This document shows positions 37,693 to 50,438 of a stretch of DNA of 64,000 nt, piece after piece (the stretch's first letter is position 1; each line of letters starts with the position of its first letter). Source of the stretch: Apis mellifera (taxonomy: Eukaryota > Arthropoda > Insecta > Hymenoptera > Apidae). The DNA lies in the NCBI RefSeq assembly GCF_003254395.2, contig NC_037645.1:7749229-7813228 (forward strand), given 5' to 3'. A program made the position numbers and the translations under genes. Below the pieces are notes generated by a model that was given only the letters and a program-made list of their open reading frames with translations, searched no databases and was not told where the DNA came from.

Positions 37693-39834
37693 ATGGGTAA
37701 TCAAGTAACACGTGCTGGACATGTATCTGCTAAAAAAACTGATATTGCTGTGCATACCGGTGACAGTACAAATGCAAATAATCTTTCGAAAAATTCCTCG
37801 GGAACTGAATTGGAAAGTAATTCTCAATTCTTTCCAATTGAAAGTTTAGCAAAGGTATGAAATTAATTTATGATTATTCTACTTATTATTTCGAAAGTAC
37901 TATTTTTTTTACTAATTAACAAAAATATATTCGATATATCGCACAAAAATTTTGATCGTCTTTTGAAAATATTCATTGTTACAATTCTTTTATATTTTGA
38001 AAATGCTATATTTTGAAATCAATTTATATAATTTCTAAATGATTGTTTTCTAATCCTTGTTTTCTAACCCTTATCTTTGAATAATATTTACATTGACAAT
38101 TATTATAAATTATAACCTATAAATAAATTGCTTTTCTAATATTTTTTTTTAATAAAAAATTTAAATCATTATTGATTTTATTTCAAAATATAAAGGATAT
38201 AATTGTTTTTTATATTTTTTTATTCTTATAAATAAAATATAATTATAAATTATAATAAGATAAAATTAATTTAAACAATTATATTTATTAATTAGATTGT
38301 TCATTTTCCAGATTCTATCTCATTTAACTCATGAACAAGAACATATAAATGGCATTACAGTATCTGTATTTCAACGTTATCTCTTTCCTAATTATCTAGA
38401 GTTAGGTGAAAAGTTATTTAATTATCTTCACCATTCTGCTAATATTAATACTTCGTATTTGAGTACTAATTCTTTTAAACAACAAGCAGAAAAGTTTCTT
38501 TCTGTAATGAATGATCACACTATATTAGAGAATTATGTAAAAATGTATTCTAATATAAAAATAGATGGAAGTATAAGTCCTGAAGGATTAAAAGCTTTAT
38601 TGAATATTTCTTACAATATTGCTATGGATAATAGTGGAATTTCTTCCTGCATTTATGCAAATCAAATAATAAATGCAGCTGTTGTATCATGTGTAAATTA
38701 ATTAACATTAATTATTTACAATTTATCTAAATATAAAATATATATATTAAAATATATATTATATTACAGTTTCATGGCAAACATGCTTTATCTGTAAGTT
38801 ATGCAAGTAATTGGATCTGGCAACATTGTCCTCGTATAATATATGGTCCTCATCGTTATATAATACATGTGTTCACAACTGCTTATCGAAATGGTGAAAT
38901 TCTTTTATCCAAAGGACAACCTCAACCACATTTGGAGATACCAACACCTATATTAGAACAACCAGATTCCTTAGACTTTCCTCAAATTTTATTACCTGTG
39001 AGCTATGTGTGGTTATTATCAAGTACACTACCTGAATGTTATCTTCAGGTATAATTATAAATTCTTAAAATTTATATATTTTTTATTAAAATATAAAATA
39101 ACAAAATAAATGTATATTTAGGCAGATGATTCACCAAAAGATATTACTCATGCTCTTATAGCTAAAAGAATGGGCAATGTATGTGCTAGACATTGGACAT
39201 TATTGTATAATAGCTCAGAACATGGAACAGGAGCTAATCGTTTTCTTCATCATGTATTAGGATATAGAGGTCCCACTCTTTTATTCATACGAGCTGTTAA
39301 TTCAAATGTAGATACTGTATGTCCTACATATTGCATATGTTCAGCAGTAGAATGGCGCGAAAGTCATTTATATTGGGGTAGTGAAAATTCAATGGGTATC
39401 GAACTTTTTCCCTCATATAGAGTTATTGAAAAAGGAGTTAAAGTATTATATTTAAATACTAGTATCAGAGGTTATCCTCATGGATTACGATTTGGAAGTA
39501 ATCCTCGTTCACCATATATTAGTATAGATGAATCATTCCATTCAGTCAGTATTGCAGGTGCACCTTATCCAATTGCTAGTTTAGAAGTTTGGGGTTGTGG
39601 AGACACAAAATTAAGGTAATAATTTTTTTTATATTTTTAATACTAATGGATTTCAGCAGCGAAAATAATTTGAAATTTTGTAGGGAACGTCAATTGGAAA
39701 TTAAAAAATGGCAAGTGAAGGAAGCAGAAAAACAAAGGATCGTTAAATTAAGTGCTAGCGATTGGATAGATCATCCTGATCGTTATTTACTTGAATTGGC
39801 GGGTAGGGCATCCTATAATGAATCAAATAAATAG
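37693..39834 (+). CDS. MEAK7: TLDc-domain protein, MEAK7/TLDC1 type
   Basis: Animal MEAK7/EAK-7 proteins are N-myristoylated, sit on lysosomal or plasma membrane and take part in mTOR/insulin signalling. Exons: 37693-37854, 38312-38692, 38770-39048, 39122-39615, 39684-39834, giving 488 aa. The protein begins MGNQVTRAG, a good N-myristoylation signal (Gly2, small residue at 6). Residues ~55-180 are helical, in the position of the EF-hand-like N-terminal region of the family. A TLDc domain spans ~255-440, with HWTLLYNSSEHGTGANRFL, GPTLLFIRAV, YWGSENSMGIELFPSYRVI and FGSNPRSPYISID. A conserved charged tail (ERQLEIKKWQVKEAEKQR, then DRYLLELAGRA) ends the protein and also fits MEAK7 rather than OXR1/NCOA7 or TBC1D24. 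The exact orthology is by eye. Confidence 0.9.
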
Positions 39835-41430
39835 CCCTAATATAATGCTTTATTATAGCACAAAATTAATTCAAGACTATATTAGATTATTTGTATATAT
39901 GTATATATTATCAAGCATCTTATTGCTTGAATATGTACTTATGCTGTACATGTAAGATCGTAAATGTTATACTTGATTTACTTGGTTTTATTCAAAATGT
40001 ATACTATTCTAGTATATTATGAAGCATAAATTTTCTTTTATTTTATTTTTAATTACAAAGAAAAAGGAATTTTTAATTTATTACTTATTTTTTATGAAAT
40101 TGTTACTTAAAAGTGATTAAAATACTTCAAAGATGTATATGTATACTTCAAGTTTGTTTTAAATAATATTTTCATGCTCAATAATATTATTATATTAATA
40201 TAAAAAATATAAAATTTTTAAAATATCAGAATAATCAAAATGAAAATAAAAATAAAAATAAAATGTGTTATTTTATATGTATAATTATAATCGTAATTTA
40301 ACACTACAGTATACAAAATTTTGATATTACTATAAATTTTTAATAAAATATTAAATATATATATATACTTATTGAAAATAAGTCAAATATATAGGTGCTA
40401 TTTTTACATAATTTTTAATCAAATATTTAAATGGTGTGTCTCAAGTTCGTGCTATTTAATTTAATGTAGATATAATATCCAGAATTCGCATTCATTTCAT
40501 ATTTTTAAGCTGTGACTATTATTGTGTGCCTTATAGTGTATGTACTTAAAAAGATACTTATTTAAAAAGCATTAGATTTTAATTTTAAATTGAACAACGA
40601 AAAAAAAAAAGAATAAATGTAATTTAAAGATTAATTACGTTTGAAATTTTATTTTTTGAAAAAAAATTATTATTAATTTATTTTGAACAATTAATTTTTT
40701 TAAATGATTAATTTATATTTAAGTAAAGCATAAAAGTAACAAACAGGATTTTTTATTTTAATAATTATAATATATAAAATGTTATTCTTTGATAGGAATA
40801 AATAAGATATTTAACATACTATTTTCTTGTTTTCCGAATCCCAAGGAAAAATGATTATATTTGATAATTTTTCTTATTCAGTTATTTCTTTAATTTTCTA
40901 TTTCAGTAATTACATAGATAGTATAATTCTTTAAGTTCTTCTAATTTATTGTTCAATATAATAATATTTAATATGATATATATTTATATAGAAAGATGTG
41001 AACTATATATTGTTTATCATTTCAAAAGTAATTTAAACATCATATATATATATACATATCTTATAACATATATAAATTAAAATAATCTCAGGAAGTTAAT
41101 TATGAACTATATTACTTAGTTTACTATATTCTAATTTTTTAATGTCACTGAATGAAAAAATTAAGAAAAAATAACTTAAATATAATTTTTCATAAATACC
41201 TATCAATCCAAGTTCATTAATGTATCTATTAAGAATATTCGATGTCATTTTCAATATTCATTCATACTTATACCAAAAATTCTACATGTATCAGGATACC
41301 ATATAAGACATATTTACAATTAATTAAATAAATATATAAAACTATCTCGAATAAATTTTATATTATTTATACTACTTGATTATATAGCATCTGTTATATA
41401 GTGGCAAACATATACTTACATACATATGGA

Positions 41431-41488
<58 letters not shown>

Positions 41489-42964
41489 CTAAATCAGAAA
41501 TATCACCTAAATATCTTTTTCAATTGTAAGGACACAAAAAATATTTTTTATGCAATTCGAATGGTATTTTCAAAAATTAAAATTTCTTGATATCAATCAA
41601 ATTACATAAAATATAATCATCACAAATAAAAAAGATATTTAGTGGATTATTGTATATATCAACAATATTTATAATTCTATTATATTTTTTATAATATATT
41701 TTTTATTTGTGTTATTTATGATTTCAATAATTTTTATATTAAAGACTATAAAAAATATTTTATTATGAGTTTACAATATTGTTATGGATACATACTTATA
41801 AATATTATTAAATATTTTTTCGAATTTAATAACTTTTCAATCAAATTTTATTAATTTATTCATATGTTTAAACAGATGTGACAAAATTAAAACCACGATT
41901 AAAAAAATATATATATAAAAACAATGATGCTAAATACAATTTCTTAAGAAACAGACATATCAAAATACTTTTTAACTTAGATATATCTCTTCAGAATTCA
42001 CGATAAAATTATGAAACATATCAATATTTGAAAAATTTATGTAAATCAAAATCTGTAAAAGTAATATACATAATAGAAATCAATTGATTTAAAATTGTAA
42101 TTGATAATGAAATATTATTACAATTCTCTCAATGAATATCCTATAATGTTTGATCAATTTAATTTAATAAGCATATTTATATTTAATAAAAAGAACAAAT
42201 TTAATTGCTTGGGATTTAATAGCAAAATTTATATAAGGGATTATATTGATGAGAAATATAATGCAAAATATATTAAATCAATTATGGGAGGAAATTGATT
42301 TAATTTTTATTTGAAATAGTATAATCATTAAACCTATTCATTTTACTTTATTGAAATAAAAAACAGTAAATCATTTTGTTTATTTAAAAAAAAAATAAAA
42401 TGTCATTTGTTGAAAAAAATTGCCTACAAATTAAATTTAAATCAATAATAATCTAAAATATGTAGCAAAAAATTATAAACAATTTTTAAATGAAAAAGAA
42501 AATTAAAATAATCTGTACAAAATCCGAAATTAAATTAAATCTATTAAAATATTTTAAATTGATATAGATTCAATAATAATATTTATCAAAAATACATGTA
42601 TCATTTATAAGAATGTATCCACAAAATAGAAATTATATTAATTAGTTTAAAATTATTGTAATCCTGTTTAAAATTTAAATTAATTTAAATTTTCTTTGCA
42701 TTTCTTAAATATATATGGATGCTTTAAAAAAATTATGATAGAAATTAATTAAGTTTTTTTTTTTAATTAATTTATGCTTTTTAATCCTTTTTTTTATCCT
42801 TTTTATATGATATAACGATCAATAGAATTTATCTAATTAATAGAAAATATTTTTAATGTATATGTCTGCCATTATAAACAAATCCAATATATTCATCTCT
42901 AAAGTAAAACGATTTTTTAAAAGATTAAGTTAGTAGAAGAAAAAGAAATATTTTTGGAATGTCG
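39835..42964. other. Convergent AT-rich spacer between the MEAK7-like gene and DNAJC7
   Basis: About 3.1 kb between two genes that point at each other, so it holds both 3' UTRs. Reading frames do not exceed about 65 codons and have no recognisable content. A (TA)n run lies at 41434-41482. I see no RNA gene or transposon remnant. Confidence 0.55.
41434..41482. repeat. (TA)n microsatellite
   Basis: About 24 uninterrupted TA units in the convergent spacer. Confidence 0.95.
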
Positions 42965-45265
42965 TTAACCAAAATGAAAAGTGAAACCATCCGTGCGGAA
43001 TTGATAACCATCATGTTGAAAGAATGTCTGAAATACTACATTCGGATCAACATCTGTAAAAAAAAAAACTTTAACTTAATTATATATTATGTATTTTATA
43101 TATAAAAATATATAAGTTACATTAACCTTGATATCCCCCATCAGTATCATCAATATCATGTCCACTGTCATAGCGTGATCGTTTTTTAGGATCAGAAAGA
43201 ATCCCATAGGCTTCTCCGACTTCTTTAAATTTTTTTTCTTGTTCTTTTTTTTCTCCTTCCGTTGCATTAGGATGTCGATCTATATATTATATAAAGACAA
43301 ATTAATATAATTAAGTTAAATTGAATGAAAATATATTTTCAAGCTTACCAGGATGATGTACCATCGCTCGTTTCCTATATGCTTTCTTAATATCATCAGT
43401 AGATGCATTTTTATCTATTCCTAATATCTCATAATAATCTTTTCTCTTTGATTTTTTTAATGCCATTTTGGCTTCCATTAACAATCGTTTATTATCTGTC
43501 AATTAATATTGAATAATTTATTATGTAAATAATTTATTTAAAAATATTTTTATATTTACCCCAACTTTTATCCATTTTACAGGCTTTCTCAAGATCATGA
43601 ACAGCTTTTTCATATTCTTTCAACTCCATATAAGAAGCTGCTCTTCTCTTGAGAGCTTTAAGATAATTTTTATCTAATTTCAATGCTTCTGTGCATTCTA
43701 TTATTGACTCATTTAATCGAGATAACTAAAATAGCAAAATTAATAAATTTAAATCTGTACATAAATCTATTATTTAATAAAATTCAATAAGAAATAAAGA
43801 TATATTACCTTTGCTGCAACTGTTGCTTTATTGAAATGAAGTTTTGCGTTTGTTACAATATTTTGAGGATCTATAGTCAAGGCTTCTGTATATAATTTAT
43901 ATGCTTTCTGATATTGTTCTTTTTCATAAGCAGCATTTCCTTCTTCTTTTTTCTTTTTTAAATTTTTAGCTCGTTTATATATTTCTAATGCTTTAGCATG
44001 ATCTGGAGCCAATCTAAGTACTTGTTGAAAATGTGTAAAAGCTCTGTCAATATTATCTTGGAAATATAGACACATAGCACGAACATATATAGCATCTGCA
44101 TTTTGTTTATCAATATGCAAAATATCACTAAAATATTAATATAGAATAATATAAAATATTATTTTAAATTTATGAAATAAAAAAAAACAATATACTTTGC
44201 TATCTCTTGTGCTTCTTGATACCTTCCCAAAAATACTAAACATTCTGCTTTGATTAATTTAAAACTTGTACAACGAGTACTCACATCACAACAACGATCC
44301 ATACAATATACAACCTATGTTATATGATTATAATTACTATTAGAGTTATATATTATTTTAGAATTTATTTAAAAATTAAAAATTACAAACTTTACGATAA
44401 TCCTTAGCAGCATATGCAATATCAGCATCTTTAAGAAACTTTTTCACATATTCTAAGTCTTTTTTCTCTGTGGTAATTCCTTTATTTTCAGGATCAATTT
44501 CTAATAACTTAGATAAAGTAGTTTCAGCTTGAATAATATCTCCCAAAATCAGACAACATTTTATAATTCTTACATATGCCTAAACATAAATAAATTGAAT
44601 TAAAATATTTATTATTTTAAATATATTTTTCAAATATACTTTTATATGTATAAATAACATACTTTGTATAGTTTCTCATCCAATTCAATACATTTTTTTG
44701 CATCATCCAAAGCATAAGGATATTTATCAAGCATCATATAACATGCAGCTCTATTTGCATAATGCAATGGTTTATTTGGATATAATTCTAAAATAATATT
44801 CATTTTATTAATAAAGTTATGAAATTAAAATAAGATTCTTAATTCAATAAATATACTTTACCAATAAGTTCACTATATTCTTTTAATGCTTCTTTATATT
44901 GTTTTCCAACATAAAGTTCTTTAGCAGTTTGCATTTTTGCACACCTAGAACAACTAGGTATTTATTTTAATTCTGTGTTGAATGCTTTGATGATGTTATT
45001 ATAATCAACTTAAATGAAAATCATATAAACTTTTACTAAACTAATTATGTAATTTTATAAATTATTGAAAACAAAGACTTAATAAAATTTTTATTAAAAA
45101 TTTTAAAAAATATTTATAATAAAAATTTTCAAATAATTTTTAAGAAAAAATAATATTTAAAAATTAAAAAATTAAAAAAGTAATTATGCATCATTTAATG
45201 AATGAAATATAATATTATGTATTCTTATTTTGTACTTACTCTTTAAATTGTTCAATAGTAGACAT
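42965..45265 (-). CDS. DNAJC7: DnaJ homolog subfamily C member 7 (TPR2 co-chaperone)
   Basis: Cytosolic co-chaperone whose TPRs bind the C-termini of Hsp70/Hsp90 and whose J domain stimulates Hsp70 ATPase. Exons: 45265-45240, 44944-44862, 44787-44663, 44579-44391, 44314-44196, 44127-43809, 43725-43560, 43495-43349, 43279-43127, 43053-42965, giving 471 aa (family ~494). Up to nine TPR units run from residue ~10 to ~340 (for example AKELYVGKQYKEALKEYSEL, GNAAYEKEQYQKAYKLYTEA and RRAASYMELKEYEKAVHDLE). The J domain follows at ~360-430 (DYYEILGIDKNASTDDIKKA) with the catalytic HPD intact; the intron falls between Pro and Asp of that tripeptide. The C-terminus (FQTFFQHDGYQFRTDGFTFHFG) is typical of DNAJC7. 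The first coding exon is only 26 bases. Confidence 0.95.
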
Positions 45266-45490
45266 TGTTGAATGTTTTGAAATATACTTGCGTATATCCC
45301 TACAAAATGTTCATATATAACTGTTTTATATTTTTATCGAATTTACATCTTTGTAATAAAATAAATATTAATATTAAGAGTATACTTCCTTTTAACCGGC
45401 TCCTACGGAATCGGACTCTTGGTCGGATAAACGAATGGTCAGTTAATCGAACAATATCATTTGTAGGTTGTAAACAAAATAAATAAATAA

Positions 45491-45535
<45 letters not shown>

Positions 45536-46736
45536 GTATATGTATATCTACAATATTTCTCACTTACTTATAAAATGTAGATATAATATAATATAATATC
45601 GTCAATATCATATATGAACATATAAAGAAATAATAATTGCTATAGAAAAATCACAATCTGTTTCTATGGTGAACGACGTCCGATTAAAGCTGAGCCTGAT
45701 AAAAAAAAGTGTACTGTACGTATTATTTCAATCGGTCTATTCCCTTCGCGGAACAGTCTTACTCCTTTTAAGACTACCAACAGAAGGATTGCATTTGTTA
45801 TAATGATCCCAGGAAGTTAGTATAATACGTTCCACAATGCATCCTAAATAATTTTTCAAAAATACAAAAAAATGTTAAATTAATATTTGATAATAATAAT
45901 CAAATACAAATAATTTAACATTAATTAGTTACAATTGTATTTATTAAAAAAATTATATCTTTCTATTATTTTATTATTTATTATTATATTATTAATTGAA
46001 AATTATTTTTATAAAAATATAATTGATTAAGATTTTTATTAATTAACAATTTTAATTAATAAATAATATAAAGATATTTTAGAACAATTTTACATATTAT
46101 ATTTTTTTAAAAACTGCTTTAAGTATTTTGTAATTAATATTTGTCAAAAAAATATAGTGATATTTTTAGATAAAATAATTATTTTTTAAGAAAATAAATT
46201 AATACATTTATATAAATAATTATATATAAATAAATATAATTTCATATCATTTATATTAATTTAAATCCAAAAATATCTAAAAGTATTTAAAATTTATCGT
46301 TCTTTTTTTGGAACACCTCTTATTCCATGTATTACATTTTATAGCGTATCAGCCTTTACTATCATTTTCATTATAACCTCTAGTAATTTTATACCTTGAA
46401 AGGAAAAGTACGACTAATTGTGTAATTTGTAAGTTTAAATAAATAAATAAGTAAAATTAAAGAATTTTTAAATAATTTTTGTCAATAGAAATATATGTTT
46501 GATAATAGTGAACATGGATCAAAATTGTGCACCATGTGTTTAAGAATCACCACATATACAGAAAAGCTTTTGCAATTACATATATAATTTATATTATAAC
46601 ATTTTTTATAAATTATAGAATTTTATAAACGAATATATGCAAATATTTTTATTAATAATAAATCATTTTTTTATTAAATTTAAAATATTAAATATTCATT
46701 AAATTTATTTTTTCTGATGCAGTATTATTTTAAAAT
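45266..46736. promoter_or_regulatory. Divergent promoter region of DNAJC7 and eIF3c
   Basis: 1.47 kb between opposite start codons. Two GC-richer patches stand out, at about 45390-45440 and 45660-45840; the first is nearer DNAJC7, the second could start the eIF3c transcript. A (TA)n run lies at 45494-45535. The remainder (45850-46736) is AT-rich and may hold an eIF3c 5' UTR intron, ending near an AG just upstream of the start codon. Confidence 0.5.
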
Positions 46737-49700
46737 ATGAGTCGTTTTTTCGCAACTGGATCAGATTCTGAGTCTGATAGTGCTTCTGAGGAAGAACAGG
46801 TTCAAAGGGCACCAACTACAGCTTTTACGGTACATTTAAGTGTTATTTTTATTTCTATTTTTTTTTATATTTTTAAAATTGCATTAATATAAAATAAAAC
46901 TGTTTTAGTTCAGTGATGAAGAGGAAGAAACTAAGAGAGTTGTACGATCAACCAAAGAAAAAAGATATGAAGAGATTGCAAATCTTATCAAACTCATAAG
47001 AAATTACAAAAAGATCAAAGATATGAGTAGCATGTTGTCCAGTAAATATTTGTTCAATATTAAATAAAATAAAATAATATTCAATTAATTTGAATTATTT
47101 GTATTGATATTTTAGGTTTTGAAGATTTAATGCGTGCTTATCAGAAAGCATTGCCTGTAATAGCAAAGGAAGAAGGTGGTCAAACTCCACGTTTTTACAT
47201 TAGATGTTTAGTAGAAATGGAAGATTTTATCAATGAAGTATGGGAAGATCGTGAAGGTCGTAAAAATATGTCAAAAAATAATTCAAAATCATTGACTTCA
47301 TTACGCCAAAAACTTCGTAAATATAACAAAGACTTTGAAGAAGATATAGTAAAATTTAGAGAAAATCCAGATCAAGATGATGATGAGGAGGAGGAGAAAC
47401 GTGAATATAATTTACAAATAGTTATATTTAATTAATATTTTTCTAAATAATATAATTGTTTAATTAAATTTGTTTAATTAAAATTTTAGCTGAAGAAGTT
47501 GTAGAATTTGAGGATGAAGAAGATAGTGCAGTTGCTTTTAAAAAAGCAGGATCAGAAGCGAGTGAACCAGATACTTCTAAATTTAAGGTTTATATATAAT
47601 ATAGTTTTGATATTTTCTTTATTTTAATTAAATAAAATTATAATTTTACAGAAAAATGTAGCTGATGGAGAAGAAGGTAGTGAAAGTGAATCTGATTGGG
47701 GTAGTTCTTCAGATAGTGAGAGTACAAGTAGTGAAGATGAAGGCCAATATCAAAATATACGTGAACGATTTATCAAAAAGTATATATATATAAAATATAA
47801 TTAAAGCAATAAATAATTAGTGTATGTATAATATTATATTAATATCATCATATTTTTAAATAGAGTGACAGATAAAGAGGAAGAAGAAGATAAGGCAAAA
47901 CGAAAGGAACAGCGAAAAGAACGAAAAGAAAAAGAACGAAAAAAGAAAAAAGACGAAGATGATGAAGAAGGTGAATGGGAAACCGTTAAAGGCGGTGTAG
48001 CTATTCCATCTGAAAAACCAAAAATGTTTGCAAAGGATGCAGAAATTAATGTGGCTGCTGTTTTAAAAAAACTTTCTGAAATTATCGCGGCTCGTGGTAA
48101 AAAACGTACTGATCGTAGGGAACAAATTGAGCTGTTACATGAATTGCAATCCATAGCAGACACTCATAATCTTGGACCAGCAGTAGCAGTTAAAATTAAG
48201 TTCTCTATTGTATCTTCTATTTTTGATTACAATCCAAAAGTATCTGATGCAATGAAACCTGAATATTGGTCAAAGTTGGTACTATATTTCAGATTTCTAG
48301 AAAATATATAAAAAACAAATTATCCTTATTTATATAAACTAATAAATTAATTATTTTTATATAGAATATTAGAACGTATTACGGAAATGCTCGATATGCT
48401 GTTGAACACGAAAGATATGGTAATAGCTGAAATAGTATCTGAAGATGCAGAAGAGTATGAAACACCACCATATAAAATACATGGATGTGTATTAACGTTA
48501 GTGGAACGTTTGGATGAAGAATTTACTAAATTATTAAAGGAATGTGATCCACACAGTAATGAATATGTAGAGAGGTATATATATTTAAGTAAATTTAATA
48601 TAATAGAGAGGTATATATTTAATATAAATTGAAAATATAGACAAAAATATTATTTATAATTTTTATAATTTCTCTTTTAGGTTAAAAGATGAAAAACAAG
48701 TATCCACAATAATAGATAAAGTTCAGGAATATTTAGAAAGACAAGGAACTGTTTCTGAACTTTGTCGCGTATATTTACGTAAAATTGAACATCTTTATTA
48801 TAAATTCGACCCAAATGTTCTTAAACAAAAAGAAGTAAATATAATTTATAATTATAATTTAAATTTTAAGGATAAAATTTTAAAAATAATATAAAAATTT
48901 TTAGGGAGAACTTGGTCCGGATGTTATAACATCTGTACAAGTTATGGAAAAGCTTTGTAAATATGTTTATGCACATGATGGAACAGATAGACTTAGAACT
49001 CGTGCAATTCTTTCCCATGTCTATCATCATGCTCTTCATGATAACTGGTTTCAAGCACGTGATCTCATTTTGATGTCTCATTTACAAGAAACTATTCAGC
49101 ATTCTGATCCAGCTACGCAAGTTCGTATTTTTTATGATAAAATTGAATTTTATTTTATTTTTATTTATCATTTTTTTCAATTATAGATTTTATACAATAG
49201 AACTATTGCTCATCTGGGCTTATGTGCTTTCCGTCATGCGAATATTAAAGATGCTCATAATTGTTTAGTTGATTTAATGGTAACTGGTAAAGTGAAGGAA
49301 CTTTTGGCACAAGGTCTTCTTCCTCAAAGACAACATGAACGTAGTAAAGAACAAGAAAAGATCGAAAAACAAAGGCAAATGCCGTTCCATATGCACATTA
49401 ATTTAGAACTTCTTGAATGTGTTTATCTAGTTTCTGCGATGCTCATTGAAATTCCATATATGGCTGCACATGAATTTGATGCAAGAAGAAGAATGATTTC
49501 CAAGACATTCTATCAACAATTAAGATCTAGTGAACGTCAGTCATTAGTTGGACCTCCCGAATCTATGAGAGAACATGTTGTCGCGGCAGCAAAAGCAATG
49601 CGCAATGGAAATTGGTTGGCTTGTAATAATTTTATTATTAACGAAAAAATGAATGCTAAAGTTTGGGATCTCTTTTATCAAGCGGACAAAGTTCGTGACA

Positions 49701-50217
49701 TGCTCACAAGATTGAACAAAGAAGAGGCTTTGAGAACATATTTATTCACGTATTCTCATGTTTATGATTCAATCTCAATGCCGAAATTAGCAGAAATGTT
49801 TCAATTGAAGCGACCTGTTGTTCATTCCATAATAAGTAAAATGATCATTAATGAAGAACTTATGGCATCTTTAGATGATCCAACTGAAACTGTTGTAATG
49901 CATCGTAGTGAACCAAGTCGCTTACAATCATTAGCATTGCAGCTTACTGATAAAGTAAACAATTTCGTAGATTCTAACGAACGAATTTTTGAAATGAAAC
50001 AAGGTAAGCTATATAAATTTCAAACAGTTTTAAGAACTTATAAAATTATAAAATATTAATGATGTAAACACTTTAAATGGTAGGAAATTTCTTTTCAAGA
50101 GGAAATCAAGGGAACTTTCGTGACAGACAAAATTACAATCGACAAGGACAAGATTGGGGTCGTCAGAGACGTGATCGTGATCGAGATCGTAATCGAGAAG
50201 AAAATCGAAATTATTAA
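46737..50217 (+). CDS. eIF3c: Eukaryotic translation initiation factor 3 subunit C
   Basis: Core scaffold of eIF3, which binds the 40S subunit and contacts eIF1/eIF5 in initiation. Exons: 46737-46829, 46909-47041, 47116-47400, 47490-47587, 47652-47779, 47864-48274, 48365-48574, 48681-48834, 48905-49120, 49187-50003, 50084-50217, giving 892 aa (family ~910). The acidic serine-rich N-terminus (MSRFFATGSDSESDSASEEE) is characteristic, followed by eIF3c blocks (LMRAYQKALPVIAKEEGG; RFYIRCLVEMEDFINEVWED), acidic and KR-rich linkers, then the helical repeats (LCKYVYAHDGTDRLRTRAIL) and the PCI domain (YDSISMPKLAEMFQLKRPVV, IISKMIINEELMASLDDPTE). The C-terminus is Arg/Gly/Asp-rich and ends REENRNY. 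Donors at 48275 (GTTGGT) and 49121 (GTTCGT) are weak but are the only ones that keep the frame. Confidence 0.97.
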
Positions 50218-50438
50218 ATCATTGAATATTATTTATATGGGTGTTTAAGTGAATTATCATTGTATCATGTATACACTCATTTAAATAATGTTGAAAATAA
50301 CAGTATATAAATAATTATACATTAATGTATATTCATACTTCCATATTTGCTACTATTTACATATAAAAAGATTCGATTTATCATACAAAAATAAACAATA
50401 TTAGTTATTACAGAATTTTAATTACCATCTTGAAGTGT
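50218..50438. other. Convergent 3' ends of eIF3c and VPS33B
   Basis: Only 221 bases separate the two stop codons, so the 3' UTRs are short or overlap. An AATAAA near 50391 on the plus strand could be the eIF3c poly(A) signal. Confidence 0.55.

Noticed and set aside
42101..42298. 65-codon plus-strand frame in the convergent spacer
   Set aside because: Low-complexity Asn/Lys/Ile/Tyr composition expected from AT-rich non-coding DNA.
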